Counted from the first letter of the stretch, positions 1-9,320 are shown. The stretch is DNA of 64,000 nucleotides from Acholoe squamosa (GCA_949317995.1 OX439038.1:2932001-2996000), one strand, 5' to 3'. The notes: generated by a model from the letters alone, not told the origin. Translations and numbers: made by a program.

Positions 1-742
1 TTTGCTGGTGCTTCACCTTCTTCAAGGTCTTAGTGTCTTTCTTACCAGGTCTCATTTCGGAGTTCTCCGGGTCAGACAAGAACTCCTTGACACTCTCTAT
101 CTTGGCCTCCTGATTCACCACACGTGGAGATGGCTGGTCTGAAGGGGTTTTGAGTAGTGACCGCCTATCCGCTGTTCTTTGATCACGACGGGCGAAAGCA
201 CCTTGTTCATGATGGCGGTTTTGTCCTTGCGAGGAAGGTTGGCCAGCCCTTCAAGCACAGCCTTCACACTCCTGTCATGCGCCGTCAGCTGTTCCTGTGC
301 AGCTGCTGCAACGCGCTCCTCCACGTGTGCTACAGCAGGTTCCCCATCCGGTGCAGCTGCTGCAACGCGCTCCTCCACGTGCGCTACAGCAGGTTCCCCA
401 TCCGGTGCAGCTGCTGCAACGCGCTCCTCCACGTGCGCTACAGCAGGTTCCCCATCCGGTGCAGCTGCTGCAACGCGCTCCTCCATGTGCGCTACAGCAG
501 GTTCAGCGACAGTTGGATGGTTCGACTGGGCATGGGCAAGCTGAGCCTGCAACTCCTTGATCTGTAGATGTACCTCAGTCAGGTCTCTGTTCAGTAGCCC
601 TTGTTTGTAGTAGTAGCGGTTGGTTCTGGGGGAGTTGGTCTTCCGTTGCTGTTTCTTCAGGTTTTTAGGAGTGGTCAGTGTCGGTTTGAGGGTCGGTCCT
701 GGTGTCGTCATCGTTTCGGTCTGGTGGGGCTGTGCACGCGGG
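1..742 (-). CDS. Fourth coding exon, partial, with 18-residue repeats; runs off the window edge
   Basis: The acceptor TTTGTTTGCAG ends at 743. The first base completes a GCC codon with the previous exon, then the frame reads PRAQPHQTETM, a basic segment (KNLKKQQRKTNSPRTNRYYYK), a short helical stretch (EVHLQIKELQAQLAHAQ) and four 18-residue repeats (EPAVAHVEERVAAAAPDG type). The frame stops at 115-117. From about 160-235 down to position 1 a different minus frame is open and looks coding, with VVNQEAKIESVKEFL and then PGKKD. A frame switch therefore occurs inside the exon. From memory, a motif with V-x-E-F followed by P-G-K-K-D occurs in transposon-like hypothetical proteins of marine invertebrates. 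I could not test this. Confidence 0.55.
300..512 (-). repeat. 54-bp coding minisatellite, four copies
   Basis: Units begin at 300, 354, 408 and 462 and the last is slightly truncated near 512. The period is exactly 54 bp, so the reading frame is kept. Each unit encodes 18 residues with HVEERVAAAAPDG as the recurring core. Units differ by only a few bases (cgtgtg versus cgtgcg, and catgtg in the last), so expansion is recent. The ends differ because the final unit leads into unique sequence encoding a helical segment. Confidence 0.9.
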
Positions 743-1319
743 CTGCAAACAAATGAACAATCATTAATTTTTAGTTTCATCATGCCCCATTTATTTATAA
801 GATACATGTAAGGCTACTACACCACTGGGGTCCCCATGCTATCATTTTGATCAAGCGCGTTACACATTGAAATGGCCTTATTCTATGATATTATACACAG
901 TTATTTATCATTTTTGCCCTAGTAAGGCTACTACACCCCAGGATATATCATTTTGATCAAGCGCGTTACACATTGAAATGGCAGTACATACATGTACAAT
1001 AATCTTAATTCTAAAAATTCAACAAGCAAGGAAACATTCAACATGGAACAAACTATTCTTATCTCAGATTTATTATGATAATTACATTCACTGAGGAACA
1101 CTGTCTTTCCAGACGGTGGCACTGTAAATTGATAACAATTAGTTAAATGTTATCATTGATTAAGTTAAGTTAAATAGAAGTGTGGAATAAATCATACTAA
1201 GTAGCACTTTACTGATCAAGAATTTTAGGGCCAATTTTAGTTTTAGAATTATTATTTATAAATTTATGATTCTTCACAGTTAAGAACACAAAAGAAGGGA
1301 CTATGATTCAAATACTTAC
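743..1319 (-). other. Intron between coding exons 3 and 4, with two GATCAAGCGCG motifs
   Basis: GT donor at 1319-1318 and AG acceptor at 744-743. The intron is AT-rich in sharp contrast to the exons. It carries an imperfect duplication: a block starting TAAGGCTACTACACC at 809 recurs at 923, and each copy is followed by the motif ATTTTGATCAAGCGCGTTAC (core at 848-863 and 954-969). A third, diverged copy of the same block lies upstream of the gene at about 3462-3556. Confidence 0.6.
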
Positions 1320-1610
1320 GCGATGTCCTCGAGGAGTTCCACGTTGAACCCCGGTGGGGAGGCCTCCTGGACCCGGCCACTTCGGCGCCTGTCTGGGGAG
1401 TCGCGCCGAGCAGCCTGGCGAACAGGCCGGGCCTCAGCAACCGGGGCCCCCCCCCCGTGTTGGGGCCTCCGTAGGCGGCTGTGGTGGTGCGGGCACTACG
1501 GGGGCCTCCTCCTCCTCGGACAGCAGGAGGGGGTTCTCGGGGACATCGCCTGCCAGCGTCCGTTCCTCCTCCTCCTCGCTGGAGATGACCTCCGGGTCTT
1601 CCGGCGTCTC
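1320..1610 (-). CDS. Third coding exon, acidic, broken at a C10 run
   Basis: The acceptor is TATACATCAG ending at 1611 and the donor is GTAAGT at 1319-1314. In phase 0 from the acceptor the exon encodes an acidic region (SSEEEEER and LLSEEEEAP) followed by Pro-rich sequence. It then hits a TGA shortly after a run of ten C on the plus strand (1447-1456). With nine bases in that run the frame stays open to the donor, reading an Arg-rich segment (DSPDRRRSGRV) and ending NVELLEDI plus a split codon GC. That split codon fits the next exon's acceptor, which supplies C. The homopolymer is therefore probably a one-base insertion, either an assembly or read error or a real lesion. Confidence 0.55.
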
Positions 1611-1813
1611 CTGATGTATAGAACAAGGAAAATATTCATGAATAACATTTACACGATGCAGCGATGCAGTGCTGATGAGTTACTCTTTAAGTACATAATT
1701 CTACTTTGATAACCAATTACCAAAATAACAGTGCTGATGAGTTACTCTTTAAGTACATGTATAATTCTACTTTGATAACCATTTACCAAATGACACTTTT
1801 AATTCATACTTAC
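1611..1813 (-). repeat. Intron between coding exons 2 and 3, made of a 62-bp tandem duplication
   Basis: A block beginning CAGTGCTGATGAGTTACTC at 1667 recurs at 1729, period 62. Together the two copies fill most of this 203-bp intron. The second copy has a 4-bp insertion (atgt). The intron has GTAAGT and CATCAG ends. Confidence 0.75.
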
Positions 1814-2176
1814 TCCATACTCCTCGTAGGCCACCGACCCAAAGGAAGTGGTAGGGGAGCGGGAAGTGAACAGCGCGACCGGCAGGCCGCGCCCACGTCC
1901 ACGCGCTGGGCGACCTGCCGGTGTCTGCTTCATGGAGCTCTTCCCGCGCCCCTTACCCTTGCCCTGGGCCGGTGGCTTTGCAGTGGCAGCAGTCAGGGTG
2001 GCGGTCTTGGCGGCGGTCTTGGCGGTGGTCTTGGGGGCCTTCGCTGGGGGACCAGCAGCAGGAGGTGCAGGGGCGGCAGGAGGTGCTGGGGCCGCCTCCC
2101 CGGAACACCCTTCCCCGGCTGCCTCCCTTTCCGCCGCGGCCTCCGCCTCCTGGCGGCCCATCTCCGCATCTACCCA
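1814..2176 (-). CDS. Second coding exon, Ala/Pro/Lys-rich with AT-hook-like patch
   Basis: The acceptor TTCTTATTCAG ends at 2177 and the donor GTAAGT begins at 1813. The exon is 363 nt, exactly 121 codons, and joins the previous exon in phase 0 (reading ...NAAE then WVDAEMG). The product is low-complexity: an Ala/Pro block with two APPAA units, a Lys/Thr/Ala block (KTTAKTAAKTAT), then a basic Gly/Arg patch (KGKGRGK and GRPARGRGRG) that resembles AT-hook DNA-binding motifs. Such composition is common in chromatin-associated and in repeat-encoded proteins. The opposite strand is also open over much of this stretch, but that follows from the skewed GC composition and I do not call it. Confidence 0.6.
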
Positions 2177-2405
2177 CTGAATAAGAAAAGGGTCACAACT
2201 TGCATTTGTCAGCAATACAATACGGGCGAGTTAATCTTTTGGAAATACTTTTGCTATACTACAACTCTAGTGAAAGATTTAGAATTAAGAATTCATAAGG
2301 AGTTACTTTACATACATGTACATTACATTTATAATTTACATTGGTTGAATGTCTGCTATTGTTTGCATTATGTATATACATGTACTTAATTTCATTATTT
2401 CATAC
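2177..2405 (-). other. Intron between coding exons 1 and 2
   Basis: 229 bp and AT-rich, with donor GTATGA and acceptor TTCTTATTCAG. It contains the short palindromic string TACATACATGTACATTACA. I see no other element in it. Confidence 0.6.
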
Positions 2406-2696
2406 CTCAGCCGCGTTGGCCTCTGTCCATGCGGGTGGTGCTACGCCCCGCTTCCGGGCGTCATCCAGGGCCCGCTTCTTGGCGGCCCGGAACGCCCCCA
2501 TCCTCCGCTTGCGGTCCTTGCCCCTGTCAGAATGCAGGGCGTTGCACCGCTTGGCACTCTCCCTCTCCCTCTTCCTCTCGTTCTCGGCCTTCCTCACCAC
2601 CTCTTCTCCCTCCGCCTCCGCCCTCCTGGCCATGTAGGCCTTCTGTGAATCGGTGTGGCTCACCGCATCACCCTCAGGCAATTTCTTGCGACCCAT
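2406..2696 (-). CDS. First coding exon of a spliced minus-strand gene, basic N terminus
   Basis: The start codon is ATG at 2696-2694. A good acceptor (pyrimidine tract then TTTTCAG) lies one base before it at 2699-2698, so the 5' leader is spliced. The exon ends at 2406 with a GTATGA donor at 2405-2404, giving 97 codons that end in phase 0. The peptide starts MGRKKLPEG and is very rich in Arg, Lys, Glu and Ala, with long charged helical stretches (for example EVVRKAENERKRERES). It has no signal peptide or membrane segment. Basic helical starts like this suggest a nuclear or nucleic-acid-binding protein, but that is inference. GC content is far above the surrounding DNA, as is also true of the other exons. 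I do not recognise a named domain. Confidence 0.62.
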
Positions 2697-2697
2697 T

Positions 2698-3777
2698 CTG
2701 AAAAGGAGATAAAAAGCACTGAGAAAAGAGCAAATATCAACACTGTAACATGTACAACAAATAGATGGAAATATGTCTATATTCTAAAGAATGGATGTAT
2801 TGACCATGCCAGGATACTGTGCAAGATTACTGACACATTGGGAGACCTCCGGGAAGCGACATGTGTATTGTAACTGAGAATTTATCAAAAATTGACCTAC
2901 CCCAGAAATGAACGGATGACCATTCCACATGATAGAGGTACCATAGGCGCACATTGTGTTAATTTTTTGGGGGGCTGACTACAGGATAGGTGCATTTTTT
3001 AGGCATAATAGTGGTTATGTAACGCGCTTGATGGAAATAAATTCTTCTATAAATCATAGTAATTAAAGTCTAACACACATCATATTAGGTCTGGACATTG
3101 CATAGTAGTCCCAAATAATATATTAACACCAAAAATACATGAGTTTGCTATTATTGTGTACAAAGGAGGGATTTTTGTCTCGCCGGTAACGCGCTTGATG
3201 AAAATAACATCTAACGTCTTCTGGTGGTCACTGTGCCAATATAATCAAACCCAGCAGCGATGTAACACATTTAGACAATAAAATACACATAGAGGAGGTA
3301 TCATAACCACAGGAATGTGTGTAAATATTTGGAATATGGTGAAAATCGATCGAAATGGTACCTAAAACAGTGCCAGCAGGGAAGAGAAAATGATTTGGCA
3401 TGGGTGGGGGGGTCCAAAATGGCGGAGAAGGTACCAAACCTGCACTAAAACAAAGCCAGGGCCTTATTCTATCGTATTAACCATAGTTATTCATCTATTT
3501 GCCCATATATGTGCCACTACAGGCCATAATATCATTTTCATCAAGCGCGTTACCGTCGAGTTGAATTTTGGTCAAGCGCGTTGTACGCCAATTGTACGCC
3601 TACAGAAGGTACCGAGACAGTGGCAGCGCTTGTATTATCGCCCACGTCGATCGTCTAACATGTTTTCTACATGATTTACACACTTTCGGTACACTTTCGG
3701 TACACAAAAACCACATCAAATACATCAATCGACATTCAACATCAATATTTCATCAAGTTTCCATCAATATCACTCAC
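2698..3777 (-). other. Probable 5' intron containing four GATCAAGCGCG-type motifs
   Basis: It is bounded by a strong minus-strand donor (AGAG then GTGAGTG, donor GT at 3777-3776) and the acceptor just before the ATG (2699-2698). It holds motif copies at 3019-3032 and 3186-3199 (reverse orientation) and at 3540-3553 and 3571-3582 (forward). It also has a G-rich string and an AAAATGGCGG string at about 3414-3423 that resembles a YY1 site on the plus strand. Pairing of this donor and acceptor is inference; other leader exons could lie between them. Confidence 0.4.
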
Positions 3778-3875
3778 CTCTTTGACAATATCGTCCAAAC
3801 TTTCGGCTTTAAACACCTAAGACTTGCCGTCCAAACAAGTTGAGACAAGCAATAACAACTTCCGGGAAGTTCCCG
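3778..3875 (-). other. Probable non-coding first exon (5' leader) of the minus-strand gene
   Basis: A consensus donor at 3777 follows about 90 bp of moderate-GC sequence that starts in a GC-rich, TATA-less zone. There is no ATG on the minus strand between about 3870 and 3778, so it would be untranslated. The upstream limit (transcription start) is not visible and is set arbitrarily near the ETS-type motifs. Confidence 0.35.
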
Positions 3876-3960
3876 GCTAGAGGTCACTTCCGCCCGGGTA
3901 ACAAGAGGTGATTTTCTTTTCCCGCCGAACATTGGCCGTATAACGTACCGTATTTTTAAA
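3840..3960 (-). promoter_or_regulatory. Putative TATA-less promoter with two ETS-type motifs
   Basis: Two minus-strand CGGAAGT strings occur here, read as ACTTCCGG at about 3858-3865 and ACTTCCGC at about 3886-3893 on the plus strand. They lie with a GGGAAGTTCCCGG palindrome-like stretch and CGCCCGGGTAAC. This is a small GC-rich island in AT-rich DNA directly upstream of the leader exon. ETS motifs in such islands are typical of constitutive animal promoters; the assignment here is inference. Confidence 0.4.
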
Positions 3961-4359
3961 ATGACACCTCATTAATAGATACACACTGTATGATAGATGA
4001 AATAATCCCAAAATGATTTATATAGGCTGTACAGAGGAAAGTGTTGCTTGAGGGGTGTGAGGAGTACTGACTTGAAAATTACTTGAATGTGTATTGCGCG
4101 CACGGGCCGGGAGATACAAAAATTTTTTTTTTTTCAAAAATACCCTATATGGCCCCCCTCTATGGCAATAGATGAGAAACCATATGCAACAGTTATAGTA
4201 TCTATTATACTGATTTTCAATTTTGATCAAGCGCGCTACACGTACTATTTCAACTTAGAAGAACTGATGTTAAAAAAGAATTACTGGACATGTCACCTCC
4301 AATACACATGGAAATGTTAGATAGGACCCCCAGCTATGAAATAAATAATAATATGGTGG
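3961..4359. other. Non-coding AT-rich stretch
   Basis: It contains the seventh motif copy at 4224-4239 and a T11 run near 4125. I see no coding exon or repeat boundary here. Confidence 0.5.
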
Positions 4360-4634
4360 ACTACTACTGCTTTCCTTGATGATATTTGGCCTGGAATAAG
4401 GTGGAAATTGAAAAAAAAAACAATTTTTGGCAATTTTCCAACTTTGGGCCACCATAGCTCAAAAAATATCGTTCCGACAAATGTAAATTTGCCCTCTTTT
4501 TGAAGCTAAACATGTTTTCTTTCAAATGAGACCTAAATAAGAAGATTGGTTGAACAGATTTTATTCTGGAGCCACATGTATCCAAAAAGACCCCAAAAAT
4601 CGAAATGTGGGGCAACTCACAGGAATCACCCAGA
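4360..4634 (-). mobile_element. Terminal fragment of an element related to the 33-36 kb insertion (MITE-A type end)
   Basis: Read on the minus strand, the sequence from about 4634 downwards begins GGGTGATTCCTGTGAG. It goes on through a T/G-rich TTTTTGGGGTCTTTTTGG block and CAGAATAAAA. This matches the left end of the 33279-35804 element (GGGTCATTCCTGTGAAAC, then TTTTTGGGGGCTTTTTGG, then GGAATAAGAATT). No second end was found nearby, so it is a solo or decayed copy. Confidence 0.5.
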
Positions 4635-5900
4635 AAATGTTTACTTATAAGAATTATTACCATTTAATTTAAAATTACCTGTGGTAAGTAATGGTTAGTA
4701 TTACAAATAGATTTTTTTCTGTGGGGGCTTTTCTGTGGGGGCTGTGGGGGCTTTGGACTGACAGCACTTCTTACTGTTTTCTAAAATACAATGTGCTGTA
4801 AAAAGCTTGGCTTGGCATTGCAGTGTAAGGAGTTGTACGGTCCCGATCTGATTGGAAACATTAAAAATGTCTGGTATTGTCAGACTTGATCAGACCAGTA
4901 CTCAGACATCCCTGAGCCCTCTAGTAAACTGACACAATAAAGCCCTTCTGTGGTTGGCTTAAGGATTACACTCAGCTTTCTAGGAAAGGTGAAAATACAG
5001 GGTTAATACTAAAGGACTGAGTATTCTAAGGATAATTTGGAACTACACCTAAAAGTTGCAGTAGATAAGTTTGCATTAGACATACACAACACAAGATGAT
5101 GGAAAGAACTTCCAAAATTGGACGGCATGGACTTTTTCTTATAAAGAGATTCAATTTAGTCAGGTCTATCAGTTCCTCACCTCACATGCCCTCCCATGTG
5201 AACAGTAGACCTATTCCCTTTCAAAGATGTCAGAACCAGAAGTGCCGTCTGACCTGGGATACAAAAAGAACTCTATTAAGATTTTGAAAAAGAAGAAGCG
5301 GTGTAGACATCTTAGTAATCTCTGGTCTTCCACTTCCCTTGACATTTTCGTGCCTTAAGAGTACATCATGACATGAAACATCCATTTAGATTGCCAATTA
5401 TTGCCCACTGCTACCTGTGGGTGTCTGGTTCCAAAAGACATCATTTCCCAAGCATTAACTTCCATACTGGTGCTAACCACACATCCAGCTACATGGTTTA
5501 TACATTTTATGTCCTTTCAGGGCAGCTAAAACTTTGAAGAAGAATGAATGCAATGAACCAGGGCTGCATCCAGGCATCAGCTTATGGACTTCTGGCCACA
5601 TCTAAGCAACAACTACTTTACCCTTTCGTGTCACTGTCACTTGCTAACTTCAACACTACTCTTAGAATCTGTTTTCAAATATTATTTCAAATCAACCAAC
5701 CACTGTCAACTTAAGGCACTTATCTCTGATTGCAAAGACAGCACCTTACCAGTACTGTAGCTGCTTAGGGTAGTGAAACCTGTGAACCAGCAATTTAAAA
5801 GCTTCATTCAAAGTGACAGAATGGTTTCCTTTTAGGTATCTGGACTGTATCCAACGGGTTTGCCTAGAGGGCATGCTTGTCCTCATTAAAACCAAATAAG
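4635..5900. other. Non-coding stretch with no recognised element
   Basis: A short repeat of GTGGGGGCTTT occurs three times near 4719-4755. Otherwise I see only unique AT-rich sequence, without open frames of convincing composition. Confidence 0.4.
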
Positions 5901-6852
5901 TTCTGCCTCCAGGCCTTCAAGAAATGAATTTTGTCAATTCCAATTCAATTTTGTTGTATCTATCGATGCTTTTATGATTTGAAGCCTTTTTTAACTTAAA
6001 ATAAACAAAGGATGTAATACTTTCTAAGCTTAAGATTAGAATGCCAGCCTCAAACTGTATCAATTTCTCAAACTGCAATATGTAAGATAAGAAACTGATC
6101 GAAGGATACTTTGTGAATATTACTGTTATGTAGCTCTCAAACCTATCCATATTTGGTGATCCCCAAAAGTACACTAAAGTAACAGGATACCTTTTGTCCT
6201 TCATAACTTCAGTGTAGGCATGAAACAATGATCCTATCTGGGACTTCTCTAATATCAATTTCTAAGAAAGGATGCATGCCCAATGTCAGAAGCTGAATAT
6301 AGAATTTTTGTATATGCTGATATCATAGTTCATAAGCATATGTCAATACTTGTTCATTGAAAAGGACTGTTTGTTTCTGTAGGTGTTCCTGTATGCCTAA
6401 ACAGCCAAGCATATTAAAGCCAATTGCAAGAGATACATAGACAAAGGTTGACGAGTCATGGCTCTGATTGAGGGTTATCTCACAAGGGTTTTTATTTACA
6501 ATTTTAAAGAAAAACACTCAATTTTCATGAAAGCTTTTTTTTTATGGCCTTTCAATCAAAAATGAAGCAGGATGTTCACTTAGATCATACTACCTATGGT
6601 ACCCACTTTATTTGCTTATCTTTCCTATAATTAACCTCATAATTAAAGAAATGGTCATATTTGTACCCAATATTGTACTTTTGGAGTACACGCCAAAAGT
6701 ACATGCATTGGAAATACACAGTAAAATGCCTATGAATGGGACCCCTTTTCTAAGCTTGTATGAGCTCAATATATCAAACCTAAATGGGATGTTATTATAG
6801 TGTATGGAACATAATTTGAACAGGCTTGAGAAAAAATGTGTTATCATTACTA
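5901..6852. other. Non-coding stretch; part resembles 7540-7625
   Basis: A block around 6055-6100 (TTTCTCAAACTGCAATATGTAAGATAAGAAAC) recurs in diverged form at about 7573-7608, in the same orientation. A minus frame of 113 codons overlaps here, but it has AT-driven composition and no recognisable domain, so I do not call it a gene. Confidence 0.35.
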
Positions 6853-6955
6853 CCCACTTGGCAAAAAACGTTACCAATTTTCAACCAAATAACTTGATAA
6901 AGAAACCAATAAAAACGTTTTCTTAATGTTAAAAAACGTTTTTATGCCAAGTGGG
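6853..6955. mobile_element. MITE with CCCACTTGGCA inverted repeats and TA target site
   Basis: The left end CCCACTTGGCAAAAAACGTT and the right end, read in reverse, CCCACTTGGCATAAAAACGT match for about 20 bp with one gap. TA dinucleotides flank both ends (6851-6852 and 6956-6957). At 103 bp without coding capacity it fits a Tc1/mariner-type MITE. Confidence 0.75.
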
Positions 6956-8030
6956 TAGCCACTAGATGCAGGGCTGTAATGGCCTTGGAGTAAGGGATCC
7001 CACTATGATCTGAAGAGGTCTGGTCATACCATCGCGAGAAATGCCCTCTTAGTCATCGGGTGAAATGAGCTCAAAATAAGAGTTGGTACACTACGATGGC
7101 TCTATACAATCGGCACTGATGTAGTAAGCATATATGACTAAGGTTAGCAATTGTACTGCTGCAAGCATTTTAGCACCACTCATTTAGGACTGTAATGGTA
7201 AAAATATAATTATGTTATATGATTTTAAGGGGAGCCGTGGTAGAGTGTTAAGAAATGACCCCCTGATGCATCGTCAATAAAGTAATGGTCTGTTATTCCG
7301 TCACCACTGCCAGAAGCAATCCCTCTCACCGATGTCAAGACAAGGCACAGAACCCAAATGATCCTTATATCACTCTCCGTATGAGCCTAAATTCAGCACC
7401 CACTATTTACCACATAGTTGAAGATACAAGCTCAAAACTTCACACAGATTGAAATTATGTGACTTCTAGTGATTTTCAAAGATCTTCATTTATATTGAAA
7501 TATGGCATTGGTGTATCACACCCTGACATCTTTTCCGAGGCTGTGTCAAACATTATATCAATATCTGTCAAGCTTTTTCAAATTGCAATATGTAAGATAA
7601 GAAACCTGCCAAGGGCAGATCCTGGATATGGGACGCTATGCCAACATGGTCGTTATGCAGCCTGTTCATCCATATTTGGTCATTCAATATAACTAGGTGT
7701 CACTTTTTAGGTGTTTATGCGTGCCTACGCAAACAAACCCTTAAATACAATGTGCTTTTTGTCTCAAAATAATGAGTCGAGTGCACCTTTGTGTATTTCC
7801 ATATCCTGTAACTCCAAAAAGACACAGTTGAATCAAAATAGGACAGGTCCACTCAATGGCAATCAGAGACGGGATAAAGATCAGCCTACTATTCATATGT
7901 TCCATGATGGAGGCCTTTTCCCAATTTATATTTAAACTTTGTTATCTCTCTAATCTAAACATGTTCTCATTTCTTTCAATTTGACACCCCCTAGATGTGG
8001 TTCTGGCCACTCATGGTGCACATGCATTAG
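6956..8030. other. Non-coding stretch with diverged repeat fragments
   Basis: The segment ending GAGTGTTAAGAAATGACCCC near 7262 resembles the end of a repeat seen at 36551-36693 and 57452-57593. A block near 7573 resembles 6055. No gene is seen. Confidence 0.35.
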
Positions 8031-8034
8031 CTCC

Positions 8035-8150
8035 TTAAGTGCCGCTGATGCAGGAGTGCATCATGCTCATTGGCTGTCGTGACGAACCAATGAAGTGCCA
8101 GCGAGTCTGCTCACCAGCACTTATTTGCTGCATCAAGGTAACCCTCGGGG
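8035..8150. mobile_element. Fold-back repeat fragment (TGCATCATG family)
   Basis: It contains CTGATGCAGGAGTGCATCATG, then an ACCAATGAAGTGCCAGCGAG string and a partial return arm (CACCAGCACTTATTTGCTGCATCA). The same arms occur in the more complete copies at 22386-22556 and 48605-48750. Confidence 0.6.
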
Positions 8151-8182
8151 GCGAGTAGCAACCTCATAAGGTCCGCATGATC

Positions 8183-8522
8183 TGTAGGGTGTTGCTCCTA
8201 TTGTAAAAGGCAGAGCTGGCTAAAAATGCCCTCGCTTCCAGTCCTTTCTTTTCATGTAGCTATAACTTGTCCCTTTAGTTGCTCACAAGTGATCATTCAA
8301 GTATGGTGCTAAATAAGGGGGATTTAATAGGTACCTAGTTGGGAGAAGACAGTCAGTATAGTATATACTATAGAGTGTGTGACATGAGTAGGTACCTGAT
8401 AGTGCAGCTCTCTCCGGTTTAAACAAGGCAGGTGAGTTTTCAGACTACTGTGGTGAGTGCAAGTTGAATTGTGAAGCACAGCGTGACTTCTTTTGAAAAG
8501 AGGGCACCTAATGACAGCCCCG
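8183..8522. mobile_element. MITE-B copy, right end decayed
   Basis: It begins TGTAGGGTGTTGCTCCTAT and shares its whole length, in inverse orientation, with 45359-45721. Shared blocks include the GCTATAACTTG, GGTACCT...GTGCAGCTCTC and TTCTTTTGAAAAGAGGGCACCTA strings. The right terminal repeat is unrecognisable here. Confidence 0.65.
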
Positions 8523-9195
8523 CTCATCAATTTCTTACTAGCTCTCCAAATCACCTTAAAATGAACACGGCTCTTCTTTGCAATCTCATTTTTGCCCATT
8601 TTTGTGACCTTTGCTTATGGAGTCAGATATCTGTTGTTTTCTTGCTGCTGTCAAACTTATAACCTCATTTCACAGGTGAGATATCACACATGACATCAAT
8701 CATCTTTGAGATATCTATAGGATTTTCAGTAAGCATGCCCCCAACAGCATACGACTATGTCTCAGCGGAATTCCATAAGGGAACGTCAGAACAGCTATTC
8801 CCGCAGTATTCCTGCACATGTTTCAAGAAGAAATTAGTCTTTAAATATCCTCTCCGAGGCTGCAACTAGCTATCTTTTCTGTGCATGCATGCTTGCTCTA
8901 TAGGGCTTAGTATGGACGTCCTGTGGGTCCACCATTTTGAATTTAGCTGGTTGGGGTAAACCCCACTGATAAGACATACCATGATGAGTACCTTGTCCCT
9001 GGTTAACACCCACTTCCAGGGACATGCTGGTCCCATGTTATCAGTTCTTATCAGTGCATGTCGAAAGAACCAGCTCCAGACCCGCGTCCAGCCAATATAA
9101 TATTGCCCATTACGGGCTTCTATGGCATTCTTGCATATTGCCCAGATCAGCATGAGGCATAAATATAGCCCTTGTTATTACTCAGTGGTAAGCAA
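8523..9195. other. Non-coding stretch, nothing recognised
   Basis: Unique sequence; no repeat partner was found in the window and no coding signal. Confidence 0.35.
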
Positions 9196-9320
9196 GAGCT
9201 TTGCCAGTCACCTTCTACCAATTTAGATGCTTAAAATTTGGATGCAGAGCACAGTTTCTTTTTAAATAGATCGACAGAGTGAAGCAAGGAGCGCTTAGGC
9301 CCCTGATGGGCTCCTTTGAA
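9196..9320 (+). repeat. R1 repeat fragment
   Basis: The GTCACCTTCTACCAATTTAGATGCTT start and the GACAGAGTGAAGCAAGGAGCG...CTGATG end match part of the R1 copies at 9989 and 23212. Confidence 0.6.

Larger units (their letters stand above)
844..4239. repeat. Seven dispersed copies of ATTTTSATCAAGCGCGTTAC
   Basis: Cores are at 848-863 (+), 954-969 (+), 3019-3032 (-), 3186-3199 (-), 3540-3553 (+), 3571-3582 (+, diverged) and 4224-4239 (+). The shared part is RTCAAGCGCGYT with an ATTTT or TTTT lead. Copies at 848, 954 and 3540 share about 90 bp of flanking sequence. The other four share little beyond the motif, which argues that the motif itself is what is conserved. I did not see it elsewhere in the window. 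Confidence 0.8.

Noticed and set aside
300..512. CRISPR array
   Set aside because: The units are contiguous with no spacers and sit in frame in a eukaryotic exon.
179..567. Plus-strand open frames rich in Cys/Ala repeats over the 54-bp minisatellite
   Set aside because: They are shadows of the tandem repeat on the opposite strand. The minus frame has matching splice sites and phases, and the plus frames have none.
1848..2389. Plus-strand Gly/Pro/Arg-rich frames up to 227 codons
   Set aside because: The GC-skewed composition of the minus-strand exon opens all frames; these run through the intron and have no splice logic.
3418..3447. ATGGCGGAGAAG start with an AAAATGGCGG context on the plus strand, as in many housekeeping genes
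   Set aside because: The frame stops after nine codons, and no downstream plus-strand exon or good donor could be identified.
5917..6258. 113-codon minus-strand frame
   Set aside because: AT-driven composition, no domain, and part of it overlaps a dispersed repeat shared with 7540-7625.
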